From contig NJIE01000003.1 of NCBI GenBank assembly GCA_002213445.1, positions 417,912-481,911 on the forward strand: DNA of 64,000 nucleotides, written 5' to 3'. The translations under genes and the position numbers were made by a program. The notes under the pieces were generated by a model that had not been told where the DNA came from, did no database searches, and worked only from the letters and a program-made list of their open reading frames with translations. Shown here one piece after another: positions 17,495 through 27,659 of the stretch (positions are counted from its first letter, which is position 1; each line of letters starts with the position of its first letter). The stretch is from Xenophilus sp. AP218F (GTDB lineage: Bacteria; Pseudomonadota; Gammaproteobacteria; Burkholderiales; Chromobacteriaceae).

Positions 17495-17659
17495 ATGCGT
17501 ACTTGGATGTGTCTGATCTGCGGTTTCATCTACGACGAGGAAACCGGCCGCCCCGAAGACGGCATCGCGCCCGGAACCAAGTGGGAGGATGTGCCGCCCA
17601 ACTGGACCTGTCCCGATTGCGACGCGCGCAAGGACGATTTTGAAATGGTGGAGATCTGA
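17495..17659 (+). CDS. rubA: Rubredoxin
   Basis: 54 aa single-iron electron carrier. CLICG near residue 6 and CPDCDARKDDFE near the C-terminus provide the four cysteine ligands, with the typical YDEETGRPEDGIAPGTKWEDVPPNW between. The ATG at 17495 has AAGGTG upstream; an in-frame ATG at 17462 adds eleven residues with no family support. The redox partner is not in the window. Confidence 0.95.
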   Translation: MRTWMCLICGFIYDEETGRPEDGIAPGTKWEDVPPNWTCPDCDARKDDFEMVEI

Positions 17660-17694
17660 GCGCGGCTCCGCGTCTCCCCCCGGCAGGATTGAGA

Positions 17695-18528
17695 ATGATG
17701 AAATCGCGATGGAAGCGGCGGCTGGCCGGATGCTGGCTGGCCGCCGCGCTGGCCGGCTGCGCCAGCGTCAACACCACCCAGAGCGGCGTGGTGGGGGTGA
17801 ATCGCAGCCAGAGCATGCTGCTTTCCAGCCAGCAGGTGGAGCAGCTCTCGGCGCGCGGCTACGCCCAGCAGCTGAGCCAGGCGCGCGCCGCCGGCGTCCT
17901 GAACGCCGACCCGGCGCTCAAGGCGCGGGTGAACCGGGTGGCGCAGCGGCTGATCGCCCAGACGCCGGTGTTCCGCCCGGACGCCGCGCGCTGGAAGTGG
18001 GAAGTGAACGTGTTGAAGAAGGACGAGCCCAACGCCTACGCGATGGCCGGCGGCAAGATCATGGTGTATAGCGGCCTGGTGACGCAGCTCAAGCTCACCG
18101 ACGCCGAACTCGCCGCCGTGGTCGGCCACGAGATCGCCCACGCGCTGCGCGAACACTCGCGCGAGAGCATGAGCCAGGCTTACGCCCAGCAAATGGGGCT
18201 GTCGCTGGTGGGCGCGCTGGCCGGCCTGCAGCAAAGCCAGCTCGACCTGGCGGCGCTGGTGGGCGACGTGGCGCTGTCCAAGCCGCACAGCCGGACGATG
18301 GAATCCGAAGCCGACATCATCGGGCTGGAACTGATGGCGCGCGCCGGCTACGACCCCAACGCCGCGGTCAAGGTCTGGCAGAAGATGCAGGCGGCCGGCA
18401 ACGGCGGCGGCGCGGAATTCCTGTCCACCCACCCCTCCGGCGCCACCCGCATCCGCGATCTGCAAGCGCGCATTCCGCAAGTATGGCCGTTGTATCAGGC
18501 CGCCGCCGCAGGCAAGGGCCGCGGCTGA
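17695..18528 (+). CDS. M48 family zinc metallopeptidase lipoprotein
   Basis: About 277 aa. The N-terminus (basic residues, hydrophobic run, ALAGC) is a lipoprotein signal with the cysteine at about residue 20. HEIAH near residue 144 is the zinc-binding motif, with the downstream ESEADIIGLELMARAGYDP segment supplying the glutamate ligand, as in periplasmic M48 peptidases of the LoiP/BepA type. The last part (FLSTHPSGATRI) is typical too. Predicted role is outer-membrane protein quality control. The ATG at 17695 has AGGA six bases upstream; a TTG at 17689 is less likely. Confidence 0.9.
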   Translation: MMKSRWKRRLAGCWLAAALAGCASVNTTQSGVVGVNRSQSMLLSSQQVEQLSARGYAQQLSQARAAGVLNADPALKARVNRVAQRLIAQTPVFRPDAARWKWEVNVLKKDEPNAYAMAGGKIMVYSGLVTQLKLTDAELAAVVGHEIAHALREHSRESMSQAYAQQMGLSLVGALAGLQQSQLDLAALVGDVALSKPHSRTMESEADIIGLELMARAGYDPNAAVKVWQKMQAAGNGGGAEFLSTHPSGATRIRDLQARIPQVWPLYQAAAAGKGRG

Positions 18529-18554
18529 AGCGCCCCACCCAATAGCGAGAACTC

Positions 18555-18971
18555 ATGGCCTATCTCTATCTGAAAGCCTTTCACATCTTTTTCGTGGTGT
18601 CCTGGTTCGCCGGGCTGTTCTACCTGCCGCGCATCTTCGTCAATCTGGCGATGGCCGAACAACCGGCGGAACGCCAGCGCCTGCTGCTGATGGCGGGCAA
18701 GCTGTACCGCTTCATGACGCCGCTGGGCGCGCTGGCGCTGGCCACCGGCATCGGCCTGTGGCAGGGATTCGGCATCGCCGGCGGCTGGCTGCACGCCAAG
18801 CTGCTGCTGGTGTTCCTGCTGGTGATCTACCATCTGTTCTGCGGCCAGCTCTACCGCCGGTTCGAAGCCGGCCGCAACACCCGCAGCCACCGCTGGTTCC
18901 GCGTCTTCAACGAACTGCCGGTGCTGGCGCTCCTGGCGGTGGTGATCCTGGTGGTGGTGAAGCCGATATGA
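18555..18971 (+). CDS. hemJ: Protoporphyrinogen IX oxidase HemJ (CopD-related family)
   Basis: 138 aa with four predicted membrane helices. The HemJ pattern is clear: YLKAFHIFFVVSWFAGLFYLPR with His10, and LHAKLLLV with Lys82. HemJ oxidises protoporphyrinogen IX to protoporphyrin IX in the inner membrane, the penultimate step of heme synthesis in organisms lacking HemG or HemY. The stop codon overlaps the ATG of the next gene (ATGA), so the two are likely co-translated. Confidence 0.88.
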   Translation: MAYLYLKAFHIFFVVSWFAGLFYLPRIFVNLAMAEQPAERQRLLLMAGKLYRFMTPLGALALATGIGLWQGFGIAGGWLHAKLLLVFLLVIYHLFCGQLYRRFEAGRNTRSHRWFRVFNELPVLALLAVVILVVVKPI

Positions 18972-19417
18972 AACTGCCGATTCTGACCCTGGCCGCGCTG
19001 CTGGCGCTGCCCGTCGCGGCCGCCCCTCTGGGCAAACCCGCGCCGCTGCCGCGCGCGCTGACCCTGCTGTTGCAAGAGGACGGCGAGCCGCAGGCGCTGC
19101 CGCTGTGCGTGGACGCCAAGGGCCGCTTCGCGCTTGAGCGCGCGCTGCCGCAGGGCGAATTGACGATGGCCGGCCAGTTGCAGCCGCTGCCGGGGCGTGT
19201 GCAGCCGCTGATCCAGATCGACGCCGGCCTCAAGCGCCGCGACGGCGACCGGCAAAGCCTGCGGCAACAGCTGCTGCTGGACGGCTCGACGCTGGTGCTG
19301 GGCAGTTTCCAGACCCTGCACTACCCGCCGGAAGGCGCCAGCGGCGTGGTGCCGCAATTCGGCAGCATCCTGCTCTCCATCGCGCCGGCCGACGCCGGCG
19401 CGGCTTGTCCTCAATAA
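18968..19417 (+). CDS. Secreted or periplasmic protein of unknown function
   Basis: 149 aa with a signal peptide (MKLPILTLAALLALPVAAA). The mature part is soluble, beta-rich in appearance, with Leu/Arg-rich segments and two cysteines (near residues 47 and 147) that could form a disulfide. I do not recognise the family. The ATG overlaps the hemJ stop by four bases, so expression is tied to hemJ, but that does not establish a role in heme synthesis. A longer reading from 18758 runs through hemJ in another frame and is rejected. Confidence 0.7.
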   Translation: MKLPILTLAALLALPVAAAPLGKPAPLPRALTLLLQEDGEPQALPLCVDAKGRFALERALPQGELTMAGQLQPLPGRVQPLIQIDAGLKRRDGDRQSLRQQLLLDGSTLVLGSFQTLHYPPEGASGVVPQFGSILLSIAPADAGAACPQ

Positions 19418-19429
19418 CCGGAAATCAGC

Positions 19430-19897
19430 ATGGCATTGGAAATCGAACGCCGCTTCGTGGTGAGCGGCGACGGCTGGCGCGGACTCGCGCCGGGCGTAGC
19501 GTATCGGCAGGGTTATCTGTCGGTGGAAAAGGAACGCACCGTGCGGGTGCGGGTAGTGGGCGAGCAGGCCTGGCTGACGCTGAAGGGCAATATCAGCGAC
19601 ATCAGCCGCCATGAGTTCGAATACCCGATTCCGCTGGCCGACGCGCAAACCATCATGGCCGCGATGTGCCCGATGCTGGTGGACAAGCTGCGCCACCGCA
19701 TCGAATACCGCGGCCACGTCTGGGAAGTGGACGAGTTCTTCGGCGACAACGCCGGGCTGGTGCTGGCCGAGATCGAACTGCCGGCCGAGGACACCCCCTT
19801 CGACAAACCGGAGTGGGTGGGCGAGGAAGTCACCCACGACGGGCGCTACACCAACGCCCACCTGTCCAGGACGCCTTACAGCCGCTGGCCGAAATAA
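19430..19897 (+). CDS. CYTH domain triphosphate tunnel phosphatase
   Basis: 155 aa single-domain CYTH protein. EIERRF at residues 4-9 corresponds to the ExExK signature, here with Arg in the position usually held by Lys. RVRVVG, WLTLKG, FEYPIP, DKLRHRIEYRGHVWEVDEFFG and LVLAEIEL are the charged strands lining the tunnel. Members of this short type (NeuTTM-like) hydrolyse inorganic triphosphate with a divalent metal. It lies 12 bases after the previous gene and ends at a palindromic terminator. Confidence 0.85.
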   Translation: MALEIERRFVVSGDGWRGLAPGVAYRQGYLSVEKERTVRVRVVGEQAWLTLKGNISDISRHEFEYPIPLADAQTIMAAMCPMLVDKLRHRIEYRGHVWEVDEFFGDNAGLVLAEIELPAEDTPFDKPEWVGEEVTHDGRYTNAHLSRTPYSRWPK

Positions 19898-19907
19898 GCC
19901 GGACAAA

Positions 19908-19939
19908 AAACAGGCCGTTTCCCGGGAAACGGCCTGTTT
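19908..19939. terminator. Perfect-palindrome bidirectional terminator between CYTH gene and fadH
   Basis: A 32-base perfect palindrome with 16-base arms (starting AAACAGGCCGTTTCCC at 19908). It begins 11 bases after the CYTH gene stop, has A/T tracts on both outer sides and serves both convergent genes. Confidence 0.9.
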
Positions 19940-19967
19940 CGCATCGCGGCAACCGGCCTTGCCGCGC

Positions 19968-22007
<2,040 letters not shown>

Positions 22008-22074
22008 TTATGTAGCGGCTCGGGCGGGGCGCGCCCAAGCCTTTGATTCGTCTGGCGATGCAACCCTGCCGGCC

Positions 22075-22103
22075 AAGATACTTACTGGTAAGTAAGTTGT
22101 CAA
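22075..22103 (-). promoter_or_regulatory. fadH promoter with a palindromic operator in the spacer
   Basis: On the minus strand a perfect -35 TTGACA (22098-22103) is separated by exactly 17 bases from TATCTT (22075-22080). The spacer and the start of the -10 are covered by the palindrome TACTTAC-TG-GTAAGTA (22079-22094), seven-base perfect arms. The position would let a bound dimer block RNA polymerase. Palindromes of this style are typical of TetR-family repressors; the regulator is not in the window. The fadH ATG is 85 bases downstream. Confidence 0.75.
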
Positions 22104-22174
22104 CGCCATCGACTGCGCGACGCGCCGCCTATACTGCTTCCACCTTCCGTTCCAATCGCCAAGGAGAGCAGACA

Positions 22175-22741
22175 ATGTGCCAGAAGACACAGCATGACCC
22201 GCAAGGCTGCCTGACGCCGCTGCAACGCCGCGCGCTGGAGCGCCGCGGCTTCCTGCGGCTGGCGGCGCTAGGCGGCGGCGCCTTCCTGTTGGGCAGTTTC
22301 GCGCCGCGCGTCGCCTGGGCCGCGGGCGGCACCGAGGCCTTGCTTTTGTCCTGCATGGACTACCGCCTGGTGGATAAATTCGCCGCCTTCATGAACGGCA
22401 TGGGCCTGCAGGGCAAGTATGACCACATCGTGCTGGCGGGCGCCTCGCTCACCGCCATCACCGACAAGTTTCCGGCCTGGAACGCCACCTTCTGGGAGCA
22501 TCTGGGCGTGGCGATCGATCTGCACCACATCCACAAGGTGATCCTGCTCGATCACCGCGATTGCGGCGCTTACAAGGTGGCGTTCGAGGAGGACTTCGCC
22601 AAGGACCCGACCCGCGAATCGAAAATCCACGCCCAGGCCCTGACCGCGATGAAGTGGCAGATCCAGGCCAAATACCCGCAACTGACGGTGGAGTCGTACT
22701 TGATGGGGCTGGACGGCAAGACGGAGACCATAGAGTCCTGA
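22175..22741 (+). CDS. Tat-exported beta-carbonic-anhydrase-like protein
   Basis: 188 aa. The N-terminus carries a twin-arginine signal, RRGFLRL at 23-29, followed by a hydrophobic stretch and an AWAA cleavage site near 50. The mature part matches the beta-carbonic-anhydrase zinc site: SCMDYR (Cys60, Asp62, Arg64) and DHRDCGAYK (His127, Cys130). Several blocks of canonical beta-CA are short or absent, so substrate and activity are uncertain. Tat export suggests folding and zinc loading in the cytoplasm before transport. The ATG at 22175 follows an AAGGAGA site. It is divergent from fadH and the operator between them might affect both. Confidence 0.75.
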   Translation: MCQKTQHDPQGCLTPLQRRALERRGFLRLAALGGGAFLLGSFAPRVAWAAGGTEALLLSCMDYRLVDKFAAFMNGMGLQGKYDHIVLAGASLTAITDKFPAWNATFWEHLGVAIDLHHIHKVILLDHRDCGAYKVAFEEDFAKDPTRESKIHAQALTAMKWQIQAKYPQLTVESYLMGLDGKTETIES

Positions 22742-22784
22742 ACCGCTGCGGGCCTGCCGCCCACCACGGCGGCCGGCTCCGCTT

Positions 22785-23726
22785 TCATGCGCTGCCCGGT
22801 TCGGCCTGGCCGCGGGCGGCGGCGCGCGCCAGCCAGGCCAGCAGATCGGCCTCCACCTCGGCGCGGTTGCTCTCGTTGAACATTTCGTGGCGGCCGCCGG
22901 GGTAAACCGAGACCACGACGTCGGCCAGGCCGGCGTCGCGGTAGCGGATTTCCAGCTGGCCCAGACCCAATCTGCCCAGGCTGACCGGGTCGCGGCTGCC
23001 GGCCAGCAGCCATACCGGACAGCGGCGGTTGAGTCCCTGGCCGGCGGCCTCGCCGTTTTCCAGCTCGATGATGCCGCCGAACAGATCGACCCATAAGCCG
23101 GGCGCGGGCTCGAAGCCGCACAGCGGGTCGGCCAGATAGGCGTCCACCTCGGACGCGTCGCGGCTCAGCCAGTCCATGCGGGTGCGCGCCGGCAGGAAGC
23201 CCAGGTTGAAACTGCCGAAGATCAGCGCGGCCATGAAGCGGCTGGGGCGATCCCGCCCGCCCAAGCGCCCCGCGAGGCGAGCCGCGCCGCGCAGCAGCCG
23301 CGCCAGCGGACGCTGGCGATAGCCGGTGGCGGACAAGGCCAGGCCGGACAGTTTGTCTCCGTAACGCAGGAAATAGGCGCGGGCGATGAAGCTGCCCATG
23401 CTGTGGCCCAGCAGAACGGTTTTGACGCCGGGGTGCTGGCCGCTGGCGTGGCTGCGCACCGTTTCCACGTCGTCCACCACCTTGCGCCAGCCGTCCTCGG
23501 CGGCGAACCAGCCGCGCGTTCGGGCATGCGGGCCATGGCCGCGATGGTCGTGGGCGTAGACGGCGTAGCCCTCGGCGGCGAGGCGCGCGGCCAGCCGGGC
23601 GTAGCGGGTGGCGTATTCGCTCATGCCGTGGGCGATCAGCACGACGGCGCGCGGGGGTAGGTCGGGCAGCCAGCGCGCGCCGTGGATGGCGCAGCCGTCG
23701 GCGGCGGCAAGTTCGAATCTCTGCAT
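22785..23726 (-). CDS. Alpha/beta-hydrolase, monoacylglycerol-lipase-like
   Basis: 313 aa of the Hydrolase_4/serine aminopeptidase S33 type. IAHGMSEYATRY supplies the HGxxE-type oxyanion region, DHRGHG follows, GHSMGS at 107-112 holds the nucleophile Ser109, and GSRDPVS and GGRHEMFNE give the likely Asp and His. This set is typical of bacterial lysophospholipase or monoglyceride lipase. No signal peptide, so it acts in the cytoplasm. It is convergent with the carbonic-anhydrase-like gene and 32 bases downstream of the acetyltransferase gene. Confidence 0.85.
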   Translation of the reverse strand: MQRFELAAADGCAIHGARWLPDLPPRAVVLIAHGMSEYATRYARLAARLAAEGYAVYAHDHRGHGPHARTRGWFAAEDGWRKVVDDVETVRSHASGQHPGVKTVLLGHSMGSFIARAYFLRYGDKLSGLALSATGYRQRPLARLLRGAARLAGRLGGRDRPSRFMAALIFGSFNLGFLPARTRMDWLSRDASEVDAYLADPLCGFEPAPGLWVDLFGGIIELENGEAAGQGLNRRCPVWLLAGSRDPVSLGRLGLGQLEIRYRDAGLADVVVSVYPGGRHEMFNESNRAEVEADLLAWLARAAARGQAEPGSA

Positions 23727-23758
23727 GGCGCTCCGATGGGGAAAGCCGCCGGCGCGGC

Positions 23759-24340
23759 TTATCCCAGCATGTGCTTGGGATCGAGGTCGTTGTTGACGAG
23801 CGAGGTCAGCACGTGGTCGCGCCAGGCCCCGTTCAGGTACAGGTAGTCTTTGGCCTCGCCCTCCACCCGGAAACCCAGCCGCTTGAGCAAGGCGGCGCTG
23901 CGCGCGTTGTCAGGCTGGTAATTGGCCTGCACCCGGTGCAGCTTGAGGGTGCGGAAGGCGAAGGGGATCAACGCCTCCAGCGCCTCGCGCATCATGCCTT
24001 GCCCCTGGCACTCCTGATCGATGCCGTAGCCTAGATGACAGGCCTGAAACACGCCGCGGACGATATTGCTGAGACTGGCGGTGCCGATGATGCGATCGGA
24101 TTGGTCCGGCAGCTGCAACAGAAAGCGCGCGCCGACGCCGTCGGTCCACTCCCGCGCGCGCTGGCGCAGCTGCATGGTCCAGTACAGCTCGGTGAAGAAC
24201 ATGTCGCCCGGCGTGGGGTCCCAGGGGGCGAAGTGGGCGCGGTTGCGCAGCTGATAGTCAAGCATGGCCGGAGCCCAGCGCGGTGCGGCGGGCACCAGCT
24301 GCAGGCGGGCTGTCGTCAGGATAGGCTGGGGTAGTGCCAT
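23759..24340 (-). CDS. GNAT family N-acetyltransferase, RimJ/RimL type
   Basis: 193 aa. The order LTTARLQLVPA, WDPTPGDMFFTELYW, IIGTASLSNIVRGVFQACHLGYGID, GQGMMREALEALIPFAF (acetyl-CoA pyrophosphate loop), LHRVQANYQPDNARSAALLKRLGF and EGEAKDYLYLNGAWRDH is the signature of the RimJ subgroup, which acetylates protein N-termini such as ribosomal S5. The real substrate is not established here. The two genes 23759-24340 and 22785-23726 probably share a transcript. Confidence 0.87.
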   Translation of the reverse strand: MALPQPILTTARLQLVPAAPRWAPAMLDYQLRNRAHFAPWDPTPGDMFFTELYWTMQLRQRAREWTDGVGARFLLQLPDQSDRIIGTASLSNIVRGVFQACHLGYGIDQECQGQGMMREALEALIPFAFRTLKLHRVQANYQPDNARSAALLKRLGFRVEGEAKDYLYLNGAWRDHVLTSLVNNDLDPKHMLG

Positions 24341-24456
24341 TTATGAGTCCGACTTGCGTGGTTATGACATGAGTCTGGATGATATGGGAAGCCGCAGGCG
24401 GCCTCAAGCCCGCCGCGCAAGCCCTCGCGCGGCGGCCCCGCATTTCCGGCAGATCG

Positions 24457-25323
24457 CTAACCGGCCAGACGTTCCAGCGCTTCGCGGTATTTGGCGGCGG
24501 TTTTTTCGCGCACCTCCAGCGGCACGGCCGGGGCCGGAGCCTGCTTGTTCCAGCCGGAGGCTTCCAGCCAGTCGCGCACGAACTGCTTGTCGAACGAGGG
24601 CGGATTGCTGCCTTCCACATAGCTGTCGGCCGGCCAGAAGCGGCTGGAATCCGGCGTCAGCGCCTCGTCCATCAGCACCAGCGCGCCGTCCTGGTCCAGG
24701 CCGAATTCGAACTTGGTGTCGCAGATGATGATGCCGCGGGTGGCGGCGTATTCGGACGCGGTCTTGTAGAGCAGGATGGCGGTGTCGCGCACCTTGGCCG
24801 CCAGTTCGGCGCCGATGATCGCCTCGCACTGCGCGAAGCTGATGTTTTCGTCGTGGTCGCCCACCGCCGCCTTGGTGGACGGGGTGAAGATGGGCTCCGG
24901 CAGCTTGCTGGACTCCTTCAAGCCGGCGGGCAGCCGGATGCCGCACACCGTGCCGCTCTTCTGGTACTCCTTCCAGCCCGAGCCGGCCAGATAGCCGCGC
25001 ACCACGGCTTCCACCATCACCGGCTTGAGGCGCTTGGCCACCACGCCGCGGCCGGCCACCAGCGGCAGCTCGTCGGCCGTCACCACGTCCTCCGGCTTGT
25101 CGCCGGTCAGGTGATTGGGCACCACGTCCTTGAGCTTGTCGAACCAGAAATTGGAAATGGCGGTGAGAATCTGGCCCTTGCCGGGGATCGGGTCGTCCAG
25201 GATCACGTCGAAGGCCGACAGCCGGTCGCTGGCGATCATCAGCATGCGTTTGTCGTCGATTTCGTACAGGTCGCGCACTTTGCCCGAGTAGATTTTTTTC
25301 AGGCTGGTCAGTTGGCTGCTCAT
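24457..25323 (-). CDS. purC: Phosphoribosylaminoimidazole-succinocarboxamide synthase PurC
   Basis: 288 aa SAICAR synthetase catalysing ATP-dependent coupling of CAIR and aspartate. [15 protein letters not shown] near residue 10, [45 protein letters not shown] and [11 protein letters not shown] are conserved. It is of the longer, yeast/plant-like subgroup common in beta-proteobacteria. The ATG at 25323 has AAGGAATT upstream; an ATG six codons earlier is rejected. purE and purK lie about 1.2 kb upstream on the same strand but are separated by a terminator, a secreted-protein gene and an alkD remnant. Confidence 0.95.
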   Translation of the reverse strand: MSSQLTSLKKIYSGKVRDLYEIDDKRMLMIASDRLSAFDVILDDPIPGKGQILTAISNFWFDKLKDVVPNHLTGDKPEDVVTADELPLVAGRGVVAKRLKPVMVEAVVRGYLAGSGWKEYQKSGTVCGIRLPAGLKESSKLPEPIFTPSTKAAVGDHDENISFAQCEAIIGAELAAKVRDTAILLYKTASEYAATRGIIICDTKFEFGLDQDGALVLMDEALTPDSSRFWPADSYVEGSNPPSFDKQFVRDWLEASGWNKQAPAPAVPLEVREKTAAKYREALERLAG

Positions 25324-25333
25324 CGCAATTCCT

Positions 25334-25507
25334 TCATGCAAGATGTTTCAAAGCTTCGCGCCGCGACAGCGCGGACAAGGGCGTAGCCGCCGCAAAGTCC
25401 CGCACCGCCGCCGCGTTGGTATACGCATACTCGCGCAAGGCCCAAGCGATGGCCTTGCGGATGAAAAATTCGACCTCGCCGGCGTTGCCGGCGCGATCAG
25501 GAAACAG
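25334..25507 (-). pseudogene. C-terminal remnant of an AlkD-type DNA alkylation repair gene
   Basis: On the minus strand a reading frame ends at TGA 25334-25336, 10 bases before the purC start, and encodes about 56 residues including EFFIRKAIAWALREYAY and [15 protein letters not shown]. These match the C-terminal helices of HEAT-like alkylation repair glycosylases (AlkD family), where FFIRKAIGWALR is highly conserved. No start codon or N-terminal part exists; upstream the frame meets a stop at about 25532. The homologous sequence stops where a block of hairpins and inverted repeats begins. The family assignment rests on my recognition of the C-terminal motif. Confidence 0.65.
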
Positions 25508-25526
25508 CCCCCGGCTGGCTGTTTCC
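25500..25526. repeat. Hairpin at the break point of the alkD remnant
   Basis: GGAAACAGCC (25500-25509) and GGCTGTTTCC (25517-25526) form a perfect 10-bp stem with a 7-base loop. It marks the edge between recognisable alkD sequence and the nested inverted repeat. Confidence 0.7.
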
Positions 25527-25542
25527 GTCCGTCAGGGGCGCC

Positions 25543-25652
25543 GGCGGAACGCCCCGATGCAACCGGGGCTTCCGCCCTACGCACGCCTAAAGTCGGGCGG
25601 AAGCCCCTGGCCAAGCACTGCGGCGCGACGACCGATCTGGGGGCGTTCCGCC
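25543..25652. repeat. Nested inverted repeat, possible small mobile or dispersed element
   Basis: Two pairs of perfect inverted repeats are nested. The outer pair is GGCGGAACGCCCC (25543-25555) and its complement GGGGCGTTCCGCC (25640-25652). The inner pair is GGGGCTTCCGCCC (25565-25577) and GGGCGGAAGCCCC (25595-25607). The outer and inner arms also resemble each other (GGCGGAACGCCCC versus GGCGGAAGCCCC). No coding sequence is supported in it. The layout resembles MITE- or REP-type intergenic elements. Confidence 0.7.
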
Positions 25653-25682
25653 GCATCGCAGCCGTTATCCACCAGATAACGA

Positions 25683-26282
25683 TCAATGGCTTTGCGGTAG
25701 CGCTTTCAATGCAGCCGGCGTCGGCAGCATGCCCCAGCTCATGAGCGCGCTTTCCACCTGCTGGCCATTGGCCTTCAGCCACTCGCTCATGGCTGGCCCC
25801 GCCTGCTTGCCGTAAACCCGATGAGAATAGACGGCGACAACGCCGACGCCATCCACCATGACAAAGCGCGCAAAAGCGGCCTCGAGAAACGCGGGGCTGC
25901 CGAGCACCGCGGCGATCAGATGCTCGGCGGGCCGCTCGGCCGTTCTGGGCCTGGAGTCCGTGCGCAAGATTTTCCCTGCCCGCTGGTAGTTTCCCAGCAC
26001 CTGGTTGGCCGCTTCGGCGAGCTGCTCTCCGTTGCCGACAGAGTCGTACACATTCAGCGTCATCATGTCGTGCCAGGCGTTCAGATCGCTCTGCCCCTGC
26101 GGCGTGAATTCGTTTTGGCCGGACTTCGACCACCGGTGCTGGTAGTCCACGCCCAGGAAGGCCAGCGACATCGCGCTTGCCTCCGCTTTGGCCGTTTGGC
26201 CAGACGCTGCGGACGCCGTGGAAAACGCGAACGCCAAGCTGACCGCCAAAATCCAACAAGCAAAATGTCTGGCTGCCTTCAT
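25683..26282 (-). CDS. Secreted protein of unknown function
   Basis: 199 aa with a clear signal peptide (MKAARHFACWILAVSLAFAFSTASA, cleaved near residue 25-26). The mature part contains LGVDYQHRWSKSGQNEFTP, then WHDMMTLNVYDSV and a C-terminal half with ARFVMVDGVGVVAVYSHRVYGK. There are no transmembrane helices, no cysteine in the mature region and no catalytic motif I recognise. The ATG at 26282 gives the signal peptide; an upstream in-frame ATG at 26354 is rejected. It sits between the purEK terminator and the repeat-disrupted alkD remnant, in a stretch that looks like a recombination spot. Confidence 0.7.
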   Translation of the reverse strand: MKAARHFACWILAVSLAFAFSTASAASGQTAKAEASAMSLAFLGVDYQHRWSKSGQNEFTPQGQSDLNAWHDMMTLNVYDSVGNGEQLAEAANQVLGNYQRAGKILRTDSRPRTAERPAEHLIAAVLGSPAFLEAAFARFVMVDGVGVVAVYSHRVYGKQAGPAMSEWLKANGQQVESALMSWGMLPTPAALKALPQSH

Positions 26283-26482
26283 CTTTTCTTTCAAGGTGCG
26301 TTTGGCGCGGCTTTCGCAGCGATTCCGGACGAGGGCAGATCGTCTTGGAAGCATGCCCCGTCACCCAGTTCCGCGTGACATTCAGGCGATTTCTGCTCAA
26401 TTTATTGCGCGCGAGATCAGAAGTCGTCGTTTCTTATGCCGCCGGGCGGAACGCAAAAGCTTTTGTCAACAGCCGATCAGTA

Positions 26483-26512
26483 AAAAAGCGAAGCCTCCCA
26501 GCTCCGCTTTTT
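26483..26512 (-). terminator. Rho-independent terminator of purE-purK
   Basis: A 12-bp stem with one mismatch (26483-26494 and 26501-26512) and a 6-base loop lies 14 bases after the purK stop. Minus-strand exit is a run of T (CGCTTTTTT). Confidence 0.85.
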
Positions 26513-26525
26513 CCATGCCCTGCCG

Positions 26526-27659
26526 TTACAGCGTGTCCTTCAGCGCCCTGGCCTGCTCCAGCGCCTCGTCCGCCGTGGCGGCCATCACGTTGAAGTGGCC
26601 CATCTTGCGGCCCGGCCGCGCGGCCTTCTTGCCGTACAGGTGCAGCTGGGCGTTGGGCGCTTCCATCAGCACATCCCAGTTGGGTTCGCCTCCATCGTCC
26701 TTCCAGACGTCGCCCAGCAGATTGACCATCGCCACCGGGCTGAGCAGATCGGTCTTGCCCGGCAGCAGGCCGCACAAGGCGCGCACTTGCTGCTGGAACT
26801 GGTCGGTAAGACAGGCGGCAAGCGTGTAATGGCCGGAGTTGTGCGGCCGCGGGGCGATTTCGTTGACCACCAGCGTGTCGTCGGCCAGCACGAAGAACTC
26901 CACCGCCAGCACGCCGACGTAATCCAGCGCCTCGGCCAGCTGCCGGGCCATTTCCTGCGCCCTGGCGGCCAGCGCCGGCGCGACGCGGGCGGGGACGATG
27001 GATTCGTCCAGGATGCCGTTCACGTGGATGTTTTCCGCCACCGGAAACACGGCGCTTTGCGCCGGGCTGACGCGGGTGACGATGACCGACAGCTCCAGCT
27101 TCAGGTCCAGCATCCTTTCCAGCACGCAGGCCTGGCCGCCCAGATTGGCGTAGGCGGCGCGCGCCTCGTCGGCGGTCTTGACCCGCGCCTGGCCCTTGCC
27201 GTCGTAGCCGAGGCGGGCGGTTTTCAGGATGCCGGGCAGATACGGCGCGAGTTCGACCTGGATGTCTTGCACGCTTTCGATCGCCAGATACGGCGCGGTC
27301 GGCAGGCCGGCCTTGGCCACCCAGCTCTTCTCGGCGATGCGGTCCTGGGCGATGGCCACGCAGTCGCCGGACGGCGACACCCGCGTGGTCTTGGCCAGCT
27401 CGCGCATCGCGTCGGCGTTGACGTTTTCAAATTCGGTGGTGATCGCCGCGCAGCTGGCGGCGAGGTCGGCCAGCGCCGCCGGGTCGTTGTACGGCGCCTG
27501 GATGTGGCGGTCGGCGAAGGCGGCGGCGGGCGCGTCGGCGTCCGGGTCCAGCACGGTGACGCGATAGCCCATGGTTTTGGCGGCGACGGCGAACATGCGG
27601 CCCAACTGGCCGCCGCCGAGTATGCCCAGCATGGCCGGCGGCAGGATGGCGGCCATCAT
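26526..27659 (-). CDS. purK: N5-carboxyaminoimidazole ribonucleotide synthase PurK
   Basis: 377 aa ATP-grasp enzyme converting AIR, bicarbonate and ATP to N5-[20 protein letters not shown] at the N-terminus, [42 protein letters not shown] and [15 protein letters not shown] are the usual blocks. It overlaps purE by four bases (ATGA, 27656-27659); the initiating ATG could be either of two adjacent ones. Together with PurE it performs the two-step carboxylation feeding PurC. Confidence 0.96.
   Translation of the reverse strand: MMAAILPPAMLGILGGGQLGRMFAVAAKTMGYRVTVLDPDADAPAAAFADRHIQAPYNDPAALADLAASCAAITTEFENVNADAMRELAKTTRVSPSGDCVAIAQDRIAEKSWVAKAGLPTAPYLAIESVQDIQVELAPYLPGILKTARLGYDGKGQARVKTADEARAAYANLGGQACVLERMLDLKLELSVIVTRVSPAQSAVFPVAENIHVNGILDESIVPARVAPALAARAQEMARQLAEALDYVGVLAVEFFVLADDTLVVNEIAPRPHNSGHYTLAACLTDQFQQQVRALCGLLPGKTDLLSPVAMVNLLGDVWKDDGGEPNWDVLMEAPNAQLHLYGKKAARPGRKMGHFNVMAATADEALEQARALKDTL

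Noticed and set aside
18758..18967. Upstream extension of the 18968-19417 gene
   Set aside because: It lies in another frame of hemJ; the signal peptide starts at the ATG that overlaps the hemJ stop.
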